Positions 52,313 to 61,855 of a stretch of 64,000 nt of DNA are shown one piece after another. This DNA comes from Leptospira kobayashii (GTDB lineage: Bacteria > Spirochaetota > Leptospiria > Leptospirales > Leptospiraceae). The stretch is taken from NCBI RefSeq assembly GCF_003114835.2, contig NZ_AP025028.1, positions 1,578,001 to 1,642,000 of the forward strand, given 5' to 3'. Both the position numbers and the translations under genes were made by a program. The notes under the pieces are model-generated. The model did no database searches. It worked only from the letters and a program-made list of their open reading frames with translations, and was not told where the DNA came from. Positions within the stretch are counted from its first letter, which is position 1, and the number at the start of each line of letters is the position of its first letter.

Positions 52313-53242
52313 TTAAATACTTTTGATCTTTAAAGCTGCAAAAGTTTCCGGACCGGCTATCCCGTCCGGTTTCAGCCGATGATCCTTTTGGAAGTTTTTA
52401 ATTGCCATACCGGTCTTTTTGTCAAATACACCGCTCGTCTCGGTATCGTATCCGTTTTCCGACAATGCTTCCTGCAAGATGGCAACTGCATTGCCAGTCG
52501 CTCCTAATTTTAGATAAGAGCCGGAAGTATATCGGTTCGCTCCCGAGGACTTATGTATTTTGGTTTCTTCCATAAGTCCTCTAAGTGCCGGAGTAACTAT
52601 GCCATCGGCAATCAAACCTTTGTCCTTTTGAAATTGTTTTACCGCTTTTTCCGTTCCTGCGCCGAAATCTCCGTCAATTAAAACCTTATATCCTATCGCC
52701 GTTAATAGTTTTTGAAGTTCCAGTACGATGCTGCTTATATCACCTTTTTTCAAATCAAGACTAACGGGCGATATATTTTCTCCCAAGACTATCGGAGATA
52801 CGAATGCTTTTACGTTATTTGTAAATCTAGGTCGATACATTACCTCGCCGCCGTCACTGTTATTTCCGAAGGCGGTATTTCCTTCGTAAGCATAGAATTT
52901 TTTATTTTGCGTGATCCATTTCACAAAGATCCCGGTGTGATCGCATTTTCCATCTCCTTCCCAATCATACAATACGATGTCGCCCGGCCTCGGGGAAGAA
53001 GTGAGTTCGCCGGAAGCGCGCCAGTGATTGTAACCGGATTGGCAACTTCTATATCCCTTATCATCGTTGATTTTTCCAAGAGGGTCGCCTGCTTTATGAT
53101 AAACCCAACTAACAAACATCGCGCACCATGCATAGCCATCGAAACCATACCAAGCCCCGTATTTTGTAAGATTGGAATTTTTCGGAGATTCTTTCGTTCC
53201 TACTTCTTCGGAAGCGATTTTTAAAATTAGTTCTCGTGACAT
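52313..53242 (-). CDS. CHAP amidase/peptidase with two peptidoglycan-binding domains
   Basis: 309 residues. The N-terminal ~150 residues are a CHAP-like NlpC/P60 domain: GYAWCAMFVSWVYHKAG with the catalytic Cys, PRPGDIVLYDWEGDGKCDHTGIFV with the His. Two PG_binding_1 repeats follow (SIVLELQKLLTAIGYKVLIDGDFGAGTEKAVKQFQ and AVAILQEALSENGYDTETSGVFDKKTGMAIKNFQ). There is no signal peptide, so it either needs a holin-like or other route, as in phage endolysins, or acts after lysis. No other phage gene is near. Start ATG 53242. Confidence 0.85.
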   Translation of the reverse strand: MSRELILKIASEEVGTKESPKNSNLTKYGAWYGFDGYAWCAMFVSWVYHKAGDPLGKINDDKGYRSCQSGYNHWRASGELTSSPRPGDIVLYDWEGDGKCDHTGIFVKWITQNKKFYAYEGNTAFGNNSDGGEVMYRPRFTNNVKAFVSPIVLGENISPVSLDLKKGDISSIVLELQKLLTAIGYKVLIDGDFGAGTEKAVKQFQKDKGLIADGIVTPALRGLMEETKIHKSSGANRYTSGSYLKLGATGNAVAILQEALSENGYDTETSGVFDKKTGMAIKNFQKDHRLKPDGIAGPETFAALKIKSI

Positions 53243-53442
53243 TCGTATATTTCCTGTTTTATGATAGGATATTTTTTCAGATTTTAATCTGTATTCTTGT
53301 AGGTGATTTACACTTTCTTATTGTTATTTGGTAATGCCTGAATCAGGCTGAGGTCTTTCGTATGAAAATCTGCTGAAATACACCTTCATTAAAATAATTC
53401 ACCTGTAACGAAATGAATCGAAACAGGTTTCATTTTCTTAGA

Positions 53443-53619
53443 TTATACTTCTACGATTTCTGCAGCGGGAGCGTTCTTTTTAACGGATTCGATACCGTTT
53501 TCGCAAGCTTGTTTGGATGAATAACCTTCTCCCGTGGCAATGACTTCACCGTTGGCGGCCTTCAATCTAAATCTGTATTCTCCGGCCTTATCTTTGTAAA
53601 TTTCAAATTTTGCTGACAT
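53443..53619 (-). CDS. YegP-like DUF1508 small protein
   Basis: Only 58 residues: MSAKFEIYKDKAGEYRFRLK, then AANGEVIATGEGYSSKQACE, ending in NAPAAEIVEV. This is one complete DUF1508 unit (YegP normally has two), a small beta-beta-beta-alpha fold of unclear function found in many bacteria. ATG 53619 is preceded by GAGGTAAG. It is isolated between the CHAP gene and the MocR regulator. Confidence 0.85.
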   Translation of the reverse strand: MSAKFEIYKDKAGEYRFRLKAANGEVIATGEGYSSKQACENGIESVKKNAPAAEIVEV

Positions 53620-53771
53620 CTTCTTACCTCTTTAGTATCAAAGACTCTCTATCAGTTGAAAGCATTCGTCAATTAAAAACTTTGAAAAACTTTTTCGGTT
53701 TTTAAGGTTTAACCCTAATCAACAATAAATTTACAGAACGGCTTTCTTCTGTTTTGTGATTGCGGGGTATT

Positions 53772-55181
53772 TTATTTCTTTGATTTTTTTTGTCTCATCA
53801 TCTTTCCCAAATCGAATAAAGCTTCTTCCACTTCTTTGCGCCATACAAGGGCAAGATTCAAACGAAAAAAATTCTTCCATTGGTCCGATACTCCGAATAT
53901 TACCCCGGGCGCAAAAATAACTCCTTTCTTTTGGGTTTCGATGAGTAATTTTTGAGTATTTGAATTTGTCTTTGCCCAAAGAACGAATCCTCCTTCGGGA
54001 ATATCGATTTCCAAATTTCCATCGCTTGCAGTTTGTAATGTTTTCGACCAAAGTTGGAAATGATTAGCAAAGCTCTTTCGTAAAGAGATAAGATGCCTGT
54101 CATAGGATTGTTTTTTCAAATATTCGAATACTGCGATTTGAGTCGGAAGATTATGTGAAATCTTAAAAGCTCTGGCAATCTTAGATACTGTTTTCAATGA
54201 ATTTTTGGAACCGATCCAGCCGATCCTGATTCCCGGTGCAATCGTTTTGGAAAAGGAACTGCATAGAAAAGAAGGGGGAGTCGATTTCGAAAAATTCATA
54301 TAGGATATGAGAGGGCGGGGTCTCGTTTTCCCCCAATGCAAATCTCCGTACATATCGTCCTCGACCAAAGCTATCTTCTCGGATTGAAGTATATTTGCTA
54401 ACTCTTGTTTTGTATTATCATTCAACAATACTCCGTTCGGATTATTGAAGTTGGCAGTGATGATGATTGCTTTTGGTCTGTGCCTTTTGCAAAGCCGTTT
54501 GATTTCAGAAATATCAAGTCCTATCTCCTTGCGGTAAGGGATCTCGATCAATTTTAATTTCAATGTTTCTACGATTTGAAAGATTCCCACATAGGTAGGT
54601 GAGGGAACAAGAACGGTATCTCCCGGATTTGTACAGGATTGTAAGGAGATGGAAAGACTTTCCGTGCATCCGTTGGTGATGAGAATGTTTTCCATCGAGA
54701 GTTGAAACCCGTTTCTGCCGGACATTCTTGCGATTTTTTCCCGTAAGCCGGCAAATCCTTCCAGGTCTCCGTATTTATGCATATCTTTGTAAAGAAGTGC
54801 TGTCTTGAAACCGGCGATCAATTGTGGCAAAGGTAAAAACTTGTCTTCGGGAATGGCCGCGCCGAAGGGAAGCAATTTGGGGTTCATTACATCCCGCATA
54901 ATCATTTGGATGCGATCATCTGCGGAAACAGTTTCAAAAATACGGTTTTGCGGTCCTGAGATTTTTTCTTCGATGTTTCTCCGGACAAAATAACCTGACT
55001 GAGGTTTGACTTCTATGAGTCCTTCTTCTTCCAGAATGCGATAGGCTTCCCTTGCAGTGGTCAAACTGCAATCTTTCAAGTCTTGAATTTCACGAAGAGA
55101 GGGTATCCTTTCCGATTCTTTGTAAAGTCCAGATTGAATTTCGTTTTTTAAAGATTTTGCAAGGTTTTCGTATTTTGTCAT
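53772..55181 (-). CDS. MocR-type (GntR-aminotransferase) PLP-dependent regulator
   Basis: 469 residues. Residues ~1-70 are a GntR winged helix (SGLYKESERIPSLREIQDLKDCSLTTAREAYRILEEEGLIEVKPQSGYFV). Residues ~110-460 are a fold-I aminotransferase: ITNGCTESLSISLQ, IITANFNNPNGVLL, VEDDMYGDLHWG, and CSSFSKTIAPGIRIGWIGS with the PLP lysine. MocR proteins use PLP or its adducts as effectors and normally control the divergent neighbour, here phzF. The shared 74-bp region contains a direct repeat that could be the operator. Confidence 0.9.
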   Translation of the reverse strand: MTKYENLAKSLKNEIQSGLYKESERIPSLREIQDLKDCSLTTAREAYRILEEEGLIEVKPQSGYFVRRNIEEKISGPQNRIFETVSADDRIQMIMRDVMNPKLLPFGAAIPEDKFLPLPQLIAGFKTALLYKDMHKYGDLEGFAGLREKIARMSGRNGFQLSMENILITNGCTESLSISLQSCTNPGDTVLVPSPTYVGIFQIVETLKLKLIEIPYRKEIGLDISEIKRLCKRHRPKAIIITANFNNPNGVLLNDNTKQELANILQSEKIALVEDDMYGDLHWGKTRPRPLISYMNFSKSTPPSFLCSSFSKTIAPGIRIGWIGSKNSLKTVSKIARAFKISHNLPTQIAVFEYLKKQSYDRHLISLRKSFANHFQLWSKTLQTASDGNLEIDIPEGGFVLWAKTNSNTQKLLIETQKKGVIFAPGVIFGVSDQWKNFFRLNLALVWRKEVEEALFDLGKMMRQKKSKK

Positions 55182-55187
55182 GATATA

Positions 55188-55220
55188 ACTGTATATGAAT
55201 AGATTTATAAAACTGTATAT
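55188..55220. promoter_or_regulatory. Candidate MocR operator (direct repeat)
   Basis: ACTGTATAT occurs at 55188-55196 and 55212-55220, 24 bp apart, in the region shared by the MocR gene and phzF. Two direct half-sites between divergent genes is the usual MocR operator layout. Confidence 0.5.
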
Positions 55221-55255
55221 TTACAGATCAGTCAATTCAATCTAAATTTATAAGT

Positions 55256-56062
55256 ATGAGAAAGAATTTAAAAATATATCAGCTGGATGCGTTTGCGGAC
55301 GGGTTGTTTTCCGGAAATCCTGCGGCAGTGATTCCCTTAGAAGAGTGGCTGCCTGTTTCTTTAATGCAATCCATCGCTTTGGAAAATCAATTATCGGAGA
55401 CTGTATATTTTGTCAAGGAAGGGGACGGGTATAGGATTCGATGGTTCACACCGGAGACGGAAGTGGATCTCTGCGGCCATGCAACACTTGCTTGTGCTTC
55501 CGTTTTGTTCGATATTCTGGATTATAAGAAAGAATCCGTTTCTTTTTCATCCAATTCCGGAATTCTGAATGTTTCCCGTGACAATAAACAACTGTTACTT
55601 GATTTTCCCGTTTATGCTTTAAAGGAAAATTCGGTAATGGATCCGGATTTGTGGAAATTTTTATTCGGAAATGTGCCGATCGCTTATTGGAATTCGGAAG
55701 ATCATATTCTTGTTTTTTCTTCCGAGGAAGAAGTTTTGAATCTTAAACCCAACTTTGAAGCATTGAAAAACAAAACAGGCGGAAGGGGTTGGATTGTTAC
55801 TTCTCTCAGTTCCTCGGAAGATTATGATTATGTATATCGTTTCTTCGGGCCGGCACTCGGAATCAACGAAGATCCCGCCACAGGTTCCGCTCAGTGTGCA
55901 CTCACACCGTTTTGGGCGAAACGTTTGGGAAAATCAAAATTCAAATCCAAACAATTATCCCATAGAAAAGGATATTTTACAACGGAGCTGAAAGGGACGA
56001 GAGTTCTTATCGGCGGCAAAGTGGTTTTGTACATGAAAGGGGACTTGGAAGTTCAAATATAG
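55256..56062 (+). CDS. PhzF-family isomerase/epimerase-like protein
   Basis: 268 residues, two-barrel diaminopimelate-epimerase fold. Signatures: YQLDAFADGLFSGNPAAVIPLE, ALENQLSETVYFV with the catalytic Glu, IRWFTPETEVDLCGHATLACA, FFGPALGINEDPATGSAQCAL. PhzF in pseudomonads isomerises dihydrohydroxyanthranilate, but most homologues act on unknown small molecules and no phenazine genes are here. Probably controlled by the divergent MocR protein. Start ATG 55256. Confidence 0.9.
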   Translation: MRKNLKIYQLDAFADGLFSGNPAAVIPLEEWLPVSLMQSIALENQLSETVYFVKEGDGYRIRWFTPETEVDLCGHATLACASVLFDILDYKKESVSFSSNSGILNVSRDNKQLLLDFPVYALKENSVMDPDLWKFLFGNVPIAYWNSEDHILVFSSEEEVLNLKPNFEALKNKTGGRGWIVTSLSSSEDYDYVYRFFGPALGINEDPATGSAQCALTPFWAKRLGKSKFKSKQLSHRKGYFTTELKGTRVLIGGKVVLYMKGDLEVQI

Positions 56063-56185
56063 ATTTACTGTTTTTGCCGAACCGTTTGGAAGATGCTTTC
56101 GAGTGGGGGAAAAGGAAAAACTAGGCATTTGACTAAGGGTGTTCATAAGAAAAAAACTTGTTCTGTGAGCTTGTATCCGAAGCAT

Positions 56186-56533
56186 ATGCTCATGATTCGT
56201 TATCTCATCGTTCCCATCTTGTTTTTAGTTTTCAATTGTGCCATCAGTGAAAAGGCAACCAGGTTCAACGGAATGCCTACCAGTGAAGCAAAACCCGACC
56301 ATTATTTAAAAACAACTTCCTTCGGATTGAATGTGTTTATTTTTATTCCTGTCAAAAGAAATGCGGAATTCCCGGAAAGTTTGGAAACATTTTCAGATTT
56401 TGCGAAAAAGAACAAAGGAAACAAGTTCAGATTGATCCAAAAAGAAACTACAAAATGGGCTTTTTTGCTTCCTCCTTTTTCGTTTATCCTCACTCCCGTA
56501 GTGACAGAGTTAGTTGGTGAAGTTTACGACTGA
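56186..56533 (+). CDS. Small predicted lipoprotein
   Basis: About 115 residues from ATG 56186 (ATG 56192 also possible). Signal MLMIRYLIVPILFLVFNC with lipidated Cys18, then a mature part with a hydrophobic stretch near the C terminus (WAFLLPPFSFILTPVVTEL). The frame extends upstream to 56093 but that part is polar and unlikely to be translated. Function unknown. It ends one base before the convergent phosphatase gene. Confidence 0.65.
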   Translation: MLMIRYLIVPILFLVFNCAISEKATRFNGMPTSEAKPDHYLKTTSFGLNVFIFIPVKRNAEFPESLETFSDFAKKNKGNKFRLIQKETTKWAFLLPPFSFILTPVVTELVGEVYD

Positions 56534-58612
56534 TCAAACCCAGTCGATCACAAGCAAGGTTTGGTCGTCTTCCTGATTTACCTTTCCTTGGAATGTAAAC
56601 AGATTGATCACCATTTCGGCGATCAGTCTGTCTCCCGGCTTCTCTTTCATATCCTTTAATACTTGTAAGATTCTCTCCTGGCCGAATTCTTCGCGCCTAC
56701 CGTTCTTTTGTTCCACGATTCCGTCGGTAAATAAAAAGAATCTGTCTCCCGGACCGAACTTCGCAGTATCTTGAGTGTATTCCTGTTCTTTTCTAAGACC
56801 GATGATATTTCCCGTTCTAGGCAGAAATTTCACTCCGTCCGCACCCATCAGAATCTGATCCGGATGTCCTGCGGAAGTATAATAGATTTTATTGTCCTTC
56901 GTGTCTATATCCAAAAGAAAACAGGAAAAAACGATTTTAAGTCCTGCGAATTTGTTTTGGATTTTCTGATTCAAGTGATTCATCAAATCATCCGTTTTTG
57001 TGATGAAACGTTTGATGGATTCATACTCGGACTTGATTGCCATTGTATAAAGTGCCGCTTGGATTCCATGCCCCGTTGCATCAGCAAGAAAGAAACGAAC
57101 GGTTCCTTCATTCAATTCGAATATATCGTAAAAATCTCCTCCCACTTCTTCCTGAGGTTGGAAATACAAATGAAACTTGATATGAGGGATGGATAATTCC
57201 TGGGTCGGTAAAATCTTTTGTTGGATTTTTTTTGCCAAAAGGAGATCTTTCTTTAATCTCTGCAAGGTGGAGTTTAATCTGAAAGTGCGGTCTTCCACGA
57301 TCAGTTCCAGGTTTTCCGTCATTGCCACAAGAGAATCATTGGATATTTTCAAACTCTCCGCAAGTTCTTCCGCACGGGTAAATGCGCTTGCGATCCTACT
57401 GGAAAGAATCAACGATTGGAAAAAGATAAAACTCAAAAGACCGTAGGGAGTAAGTCCCATGCCTCTGTCATTCATACTGTGACGGACAATGTCAACCGCC
57501 ACAGAGGCAGCAAAGGCGAGAAGTCCGACTAAGAATAATTTCGAATTGGGCCTTCTATTGGCAATTGCGATTGCGTTGACCCGAATCACATAGACAATCG
57601 TGATAAAGGATACGAATTGAAATCCGTAAAGAAGGATCGTAAAAATGGAAATCGGAAGAAGCAGTGTCAATCCGAACACAAAAGAAACGGTTAATATGAG
57701 TTTGACGAATTTGCGGTTTGCATCTAACGGAAACAAATGGTGGATAAAAAGTAAAAATACGGGAACTGCAAAGTAATAGGAAGCGAATTCGATTCTAAAA
57801 ACCGTGGGCCAATGCATTTCGGGAAAAAGTTCCAAAACATAGCGGTTTCCCGTAAAAGCGATTCTTATCCCCAGAAAGAAACAGAATAATGCAAAATAGA
57901 AAATGGATTTTTCCTTTCTTCTGTAAAAATACAATCCCCAGTGATACAATCCTATAATCAGCAATGCCCCCAAAAGAAATAACTCTCTTGCGATTGTGAC
58001 CATTCTTTCGCGGTCTAATGCGTATTTGTTGCCAATGTTCGGTGTTGCCCAGAAACCTCCGAAATTGTTTTCGTAATTGGCGATGTGAAATACGATTTCC
58101 ACTCTTTCCGTGTCCGGGATCAAAGTATAATACTTGGATTTGATCATGGGGGTATCGTCAAATTGATTGATCCCCGGCTTTCCTTGGCCGCCAAGTAACA
58201 CTCCGTTGGCGAACATTCTGTAGGATGAGGCGACATCAGGGATAAATATTCTTAGTTCCTGACCGATCGTATCTTTATTCAAAAGGATGGTTCCCCGAAG
58301 CGTGGCGTGTCCCGACCTGGGCAATTTTTTCCCATCGACGACGAACCCCTGCCAGGAATCTGGAATGTTCAAATACCCGGTTAGTTTTTTTTCTCCGTGA
58401 AAAGGAGGGTAGTGGAATTCTCCGTAATAGAATTCCCAATCTCCTTTGATATCAACGACGGACTCTTCACCAAACGTAAAAGTACGCAGATCGAGAAGTC
58501 CTTCTTTGAAAACCAAATTGTCTTCCGGTATGATAAAAATTCCATCACATCCTACCAAAGCGAACAGACTGAACGCGATAACAACGATTAAAGATTGAAT
58601 TTGTCTACCCAT
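56534..58612 (-). CDS. 7TM-DISM receptor with SpoIIE phosphatase domain
   Basis: 692 residues. The N-terminal lipobox-like LVGC precedes an extracytoplasmic domain of about 170 residues (galactose-binding-like: GDWEFYYGEF, YLNIPDSWQG, LRIFIPDVASSYRMFANGVLLGGQG). Seven membrane segments follow (about residues 210-420), then a coiled coil (LELIVEDRTFRLNSTLQRLKKDLLLAKKIQQKILP) and a SpoIIE/PP2C domain: GGDFYDIFELNEGTVRFFLADATGHG, YYTSAGHPDQI, FFLFTDGIVEQKN, and DDQTLLVIDWV. It should dephosphorylate a regulator in response to an outside ligand, probably a carbohydrate; both partners unknown. It lies 35 bp after a radical SAM gene on the same strand. Confidence 0.9.
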   Translation of the reverse strand: MGRQIQSLIVVIAFSLFALVGCDGIFIIPEDNLVFKEGLLDLRTFTFGEESVVDIKGDWEFYYGEFHYPPFHGEKKLTGYLNIPDSWQGFVVDGKKLPRSGHATLRGTILLNKDTIGQELRIFIPDVASSYRMFANGVLLGGQGKPGINQFDDTPMIKSKYYTLIPDTERVEIVFHIANYENNFGGFWATPNIGNKYALDRERMVTIARELFLLGALLIIGLYHWGLYFYRRKEKSIFYFALFCFFLGIRIAFTGNRYVLELFPEMHWPTVFRIEFASYYFAVPVFLLFIHHLFPLDANRKFVKLILTVSFVFGLTLLLPISIFTILLYGFQFVSFITIVYVIRVNAIAIANRRPNSKLFLVGLLAFAASVAVDIVRHSMNDRGMGLTPYGLLSFIFFQSLILSSRIASAFTRAEELAESLKISNDSLVAMTENLELIVEDRTFRLNSTLQRLKKDLLLAKKIQQKILPTQELSIPHIKFHLYFQPQEEVGGDFYDIFELNEGTVRFFLADATGHGIQAALYTMAIKSEYESIKRFITKTDDLMNHLNQKIQNKFAGLKIVFSCFLLDIDTKDNKIYYTSAGHPDQILMGADGVKFLPRTGNIIGLRKEQEYTQDTAKFGPGDRFFLFTDGIVEQKNGRREEFGQERILQVLKDMKEKPGDRLIAEMVINLFTFQGKVNQEDDQTLLVIDWV

Positions 58613-58647
58613 ATTCGGACGTATGAATTCATTTGTAGCAAAACGAA

Positions 58648-59970
58648 CTAATTTCGTCCAGAATATCCTATCACATCCATAAAAGCGGAGACGGAAAAAA
58701 CAGCTTTTCCTGGACCAGGCTCACCGTAACCGGGAGGAGTCGGTAAATTGTATTTTTCAAAGGTTTCTTTCCAGGCTCTGAGAAGTTCGCAGAAATAAAC
58801 AAGGGGAGGGCCTGCTTGTTGTCCCAATGTGGTATAAGGTTCCGGACACCATGCCGTAAAACGAGGCACAATGCCTTTATTCATAAAAAAGTCTAATCCC
58901 TGTTTTGTGGAATCGATCGCTTCTTTCACCGTTTTGAAGCCCCAAGGCTCGGAAAGTTCCACTCCACCGACAAAATTGGGAATTACCTTATCCGGGCCGA
59001 ATACCTCGGCGGAATCCACAACTCTGCGGATCCAAGTGTCCCAACCGATCCAACTCGCTTTGCCGGGGCAAATCTTTTCAAACAATTGTTTGTCCCAAAC
59101 TTCGTAGTTAGGATGATAGATTTCAATTCCGGCGTCTTTGAATTTCTGACAGTCTTCTTTTTCAAAGGCTTGAGCTACCAATTTTCCCATCCAACGTTTG
59201 GGAAAAGCTTTCTCGATTGCCTCGGGGTATTGCAGGTAAAAATCCACTTCGTTTTTTTTCTTAAGAGAGGTAAGAACAGATCCGCCGGTAATGGTATATA
59301 CTTTTGCTACCTGGTCTTCCTGATCCACCCAGGAAAGTACTTCCAAAATATCTTCTACGTCTTTCACACCCGTATAAGGACGTCCCGCTCCTTTTTGTTG
59401 GCGGTAGTTGTGATTGATATCGCAATACGCGCATTCCTCGTCCTTACCGAAGTATTGGCAATTGCGAAACACCGTTAGATAAAGAAGGTAACCCCATTCT
59501 ATAACGGGTGCTATTTCTCCCGGAAATTTTCCGTTTTTTGTTTTGTGTTTGTACCAACTGGGAATGGGAGGGTATTCCGCCTGTCCGATGGAAGTTTCCC
59601 CCAAAAATAATGTAGGAATTCCGTCTACGGATTTCATTTTATAAGGAGAATGGGGATTGTTTCTTGTAGAGATCACCGTTTTGAGTAGTCCGAAGTATCC
59701 CCCGTGGATTTTAATTTCCTCCGGAGCCTTTGTATCCGCGCCGTCTTTCAGATCGGCCAAAGGAATATGATCAAATGAGAATATGAAATAGTCTTTGGAT
59801 TTGTATTCGCCTATGACTTGAAAGGCTTCCGGCAAAAAATGAATCCCCTGACGTAGGATGTCTTGTTTGACGATGGCTTCCATAGGTAAGTCTTTGTAAG
59901 CTCTTTCCATTTCTTCCAAGAGGGCGATCGTAGAGGGGGGGCGTTTTTCGAGTGTGGCAACATCAACCAT
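58648..59970 (-). CDS. Radical SAM protein with unusual cysteine spacing
   Basis: About 440 residues from ATG 59970 (AAAGGA upstream); the frame is open to 60033. The iron-sulfur cluster region reads NCQYFGKDEECAYCDINH, C-x8-C-x2-C instead of the usual C-x3-C-x2-C. Other radical SAM features are present: KVYTITGGSVLTSL after it, IEIYHPNYEVWDKQLFEKICPG, and VIPNFVGGVELSEPWGF. No extra C-terminal cluster motif. The reaction is unknown. A 35-bp gap separates it from the SpoIIE phosphatase gene, suggesting co-transcription. Confidence 0.8.
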   Translation of the reverse strand: MVDVATLEKRPPSTIALLEEMERAYKDLPMEAIVKQDILRQGIHFLPEAFQVIGEYKSKDYFIFSFDHIPLADLKDGADTKAPEEIKIHGGYFGLLKTVISTRNNPHSPYKMKSVDGIPTLFLGETSIGQAEYPPIPSWYKHKTKNGKFPGEIAPVIEWGYLLYLTVFRNCQYFGKDEECAYCDINHNYRQQKGAGRPYTGVKDVEDILEVLSWVDQEDQVAKVYTITGGSVLTSLKKKNEVDFYLQYPEAIEKAFPKRWMGKLVAQAFEKEDCQKFKDAGIEIYHPNYEVWDKQLFEKICPGKASWIGWDTWIRRVVDSAEVFGPDKVIPNFVGGVELSEPWGFKTVKEAIDSTKQGLDFFMNKGIVPRFTAWCPEPYTTLGQQAGPPLVYFCELLRAWKETFEKYNLPTPPGYGEPGPGKAVFSVSAFMDVIGYSGRN

Positions 59971-60231
59971 AATTTCTGTATCCTTTCCCGGGCGAATTAA
60001 GACAAAGATTATTTTCCTGGGAAAATGATCCATTCAAAGGTAAATTTTTCAGTCTTATCCCTAGAAAATCGAAATTTGAATTGCCAAAGTGCAAATAAAC
60101 ATAGAATTTTGCCTGTTACTCGGAAATTTTTTTCCTAAATGCAAAAAAAAAGCAAAACCGGAGAGAAAAAAATACCGGTCAGTTTGTTTTACTAAGTAGC
60201 AAAGTTGAATTTCACTAAGGGATAGGAAGAC

Positions 60232-61413
60232 ATGAAAGCATCGAAATTAGCCATTACCAGCGCTCTGATCGCAGTTCTTGGACTTGCAGTTTGCAAGAAA
60301 CCAGAGACCGACGTGAGCGAATCGTCTAAGAAATCAAATGAACTTGCCGCAGTCGTGGTATTCGCAGTAGGGGATTCTAAAATCCAACACGCAGACCAAA
60401 CTGAGGAAAAAGCTCAATTGGGAACTTCTCTCAAAGCTGGCGACAATGTTGTCACAGGGGATAATGGAAAGGTGGACGTTCAGTTCCCTGATGGATCGAG
60501 CATTCGTATCTCTCCTAAATCCGTAATTGATTTCAGCAAACTTTCACAAAACAACGCAGGAACCACAGACACTCAAATCTCTCTGGTATCCGGAAAAGTT
60601 TTCGCAAAAGTTAACAAAGCTAAGAAAGAAGACAACTTTACTGTTGTTACACCGACTGCGATTGCGGGTGTTCGTGGAACATCATTCATCGTTGAGTCCG
60701 GAAACGGTAAGCCTTCTCAAGTAAAAGTTGTGGATGGAGCGGTTGCATTCGCACCGAGAGTTCCTGCTCTTGAAAAACTTTCCGCAGAAGAGATCAACGG
60801 AAACGCTGACCTTAAAAAACTGCAAGAATCCATTGCAAGTGTAGAAGTTGTACTTGAAAAGAACCAAGGGTCTACTCTTTCCAAAAAATCAGAAGAATTG
60901 TCTAAGATTGAAAAAGTGGAATCACTTGATCTAAACAAAGCTTTGAAAACTGTTGAGAAAGAAAAACCGGTTGTTGCTTCTGCAAACTTAACTAAAAACG
61001 AAGAACAAGAAATCAAAACTATCGTTACAGTTGATAAAGAAACTGCTGATCAAATCGTTAAGTTGAACGAAAGCGCTCAAACTGACAAATTAGATGAGAT
61101 CAAAAAACAAGAAAACGATAAACAAAGACAAGCACTTGAAAACGAAGTAGCTAAGAAACAAGAAGCTGAGAAGAAAAAATTCGAACAAACTCTTGCTTCC
61201 GAGCCAAAAGAATTCAAATCTAAAAAAGACATTGTTAACTACTACGAAAGAATCGAAAAGATCGTGTTAGTGGACGGAAAAACTGTAATCGGAGCGATCA
61301 TCAACCAAGAAAACGGTCAATTGATTGTTCATACAGAGAATGGAATCAAGAGAATTGACATGGACAACGTAGAAGAAGTAGTCTACGACCTCCAACAAAA
61401 ATCTAAATTCTAA
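60232..61413 (+). CDS. FecR-domain lipoprotein (LipL45-like)
   Basis: 393 residues: lipoprotein signal ending LGLAVC (Cys21), then a FecR domain at about residues 40-165 (GTSLKAGDNVVTGDNGKVDVQFPDGSSIRISPKSVIDF, VSGKVFAKVNKAK, and VVTPTAIAGVRGTSFIVE). A long Lys/Glu-rich coiled coil follows, and the end IVLVDGKTVIGAIINQENGQLIVHTENGIKRI is beta-rich. The layout resembles Leptospira LipL45, which is processed to a C-terminal fragment; this link is from memory. Start ATG 60232 follows GGATAGGAAG. A strong terminator follows, so it is monocistronic. Confidence 0.82.
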   Translation: MKASKLAITSALIAVLGLAVCKKPETDVSESSKKSNELAAVVVFAVGDSKIQHADQTEEKAQLGTSLKAGDNVVTGDNGKVDVQFPDGSSIRISPKSVIDFSKLSQNNAGTTDTQISLVSGKVFAKVNKAKKEDNFTVVTPTAIAGVRGTSFIVESGNGKPSQVKVVDGAVAFAPRVPALEKLSAEEINGNADLKKLQESIASVEVVLEKNQGSTLSKKSEELSKIEKVESLDLNKALKTVEKEKPVVASANLTKNEEQEIKTIVTVDKETADQIVKLNESAQTDKLDEIKKQENDKQRQALENEVAKKQEAEKKKFEQTLASEPKEFKSKKDIVNYYERIEKIVLVDGKTVIGAIINQENGQLIVHTENGIKRIDMDNVEEVVYDLQQKSKF

Positions 61414-61438
61414 TTCTTTTCCCCCTTACGTAGAAGAG

Positions 61439-61465
61439 AAGCCTGGGTTTTCCCAGGCTTTTTTT
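61439..61465 (+). terminator. Rho-independent terminator of the FecR lipoprotein gene
   Basis: A 9-bp stem, AAGCCTGGG / CCCAGGCTT, 4-nt loop, followed by a run of T. Confidence 0.92.
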
Positions 61466-61509
61466 ATGCCCGGATCATTTCCGAGAAGTCCTTATATTAA
61501 AAATTCGAT

Positions 61510-61797
61510 TTAACGGGATTGGAATTCATTCCAAAGAATTCGTATCGTGTTGATCAGTGGTGTGGCTTCGATCACAAGTAGATTGGATTTGTATTTGAGA
61601 AGTAGTGTACTTTTTCCGAATCGATCCGTTTCCCCCCATTCTACTTCCATATCGGGAATCTTTTGCATCCCGGAAAGAATGATTTGTTTCACTTCAAAGT
61701 CGGATAGTTTGTCTTGGATTTTGCTTAGGTCGTACAGTGTGGATAGAAAGAATGTTTTTGCGATTTCTTCCTGCCATTCGGCGAGTCCCTGATCCAT
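61510..61797 (-). CDS. Small protein, unknown function
   Basis: 95 residues, start ATG 61797. It reads as a compact alpha/beta protein (LAEWQEEIAKTFFLSTLYDLSKI, DMEVEWGETDRFGKSTLLLKYKSNLLVIEATP). No signal peptide or known motif. It lies 58 bp after lipA on the same strand and may share its transcript. Confidence 0.6.
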   Translation of the reverse strand: MDQGLAEWQEEIAKTFFLSTLYDLSKIQDKLSDFEVKQIILSGMQKIPDMEVEWGETDRFGKSTLLLKYKSNLLVIEATPLINTIRILWNEFQSR

Positions 61798-61855
61798 ACC
61801 CCAAGTTTCGGTCAGGTTTCGGATTTCCTTAAATGGAGGTTTCCGGGTTAGATAT

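Noticed and set aside
52313..53242. CHAP protein as evidence for a prophage
   Set aside because: No holin, portal, terminase or tail gene nearby; a stand-alone wall hydrolase is more likely.
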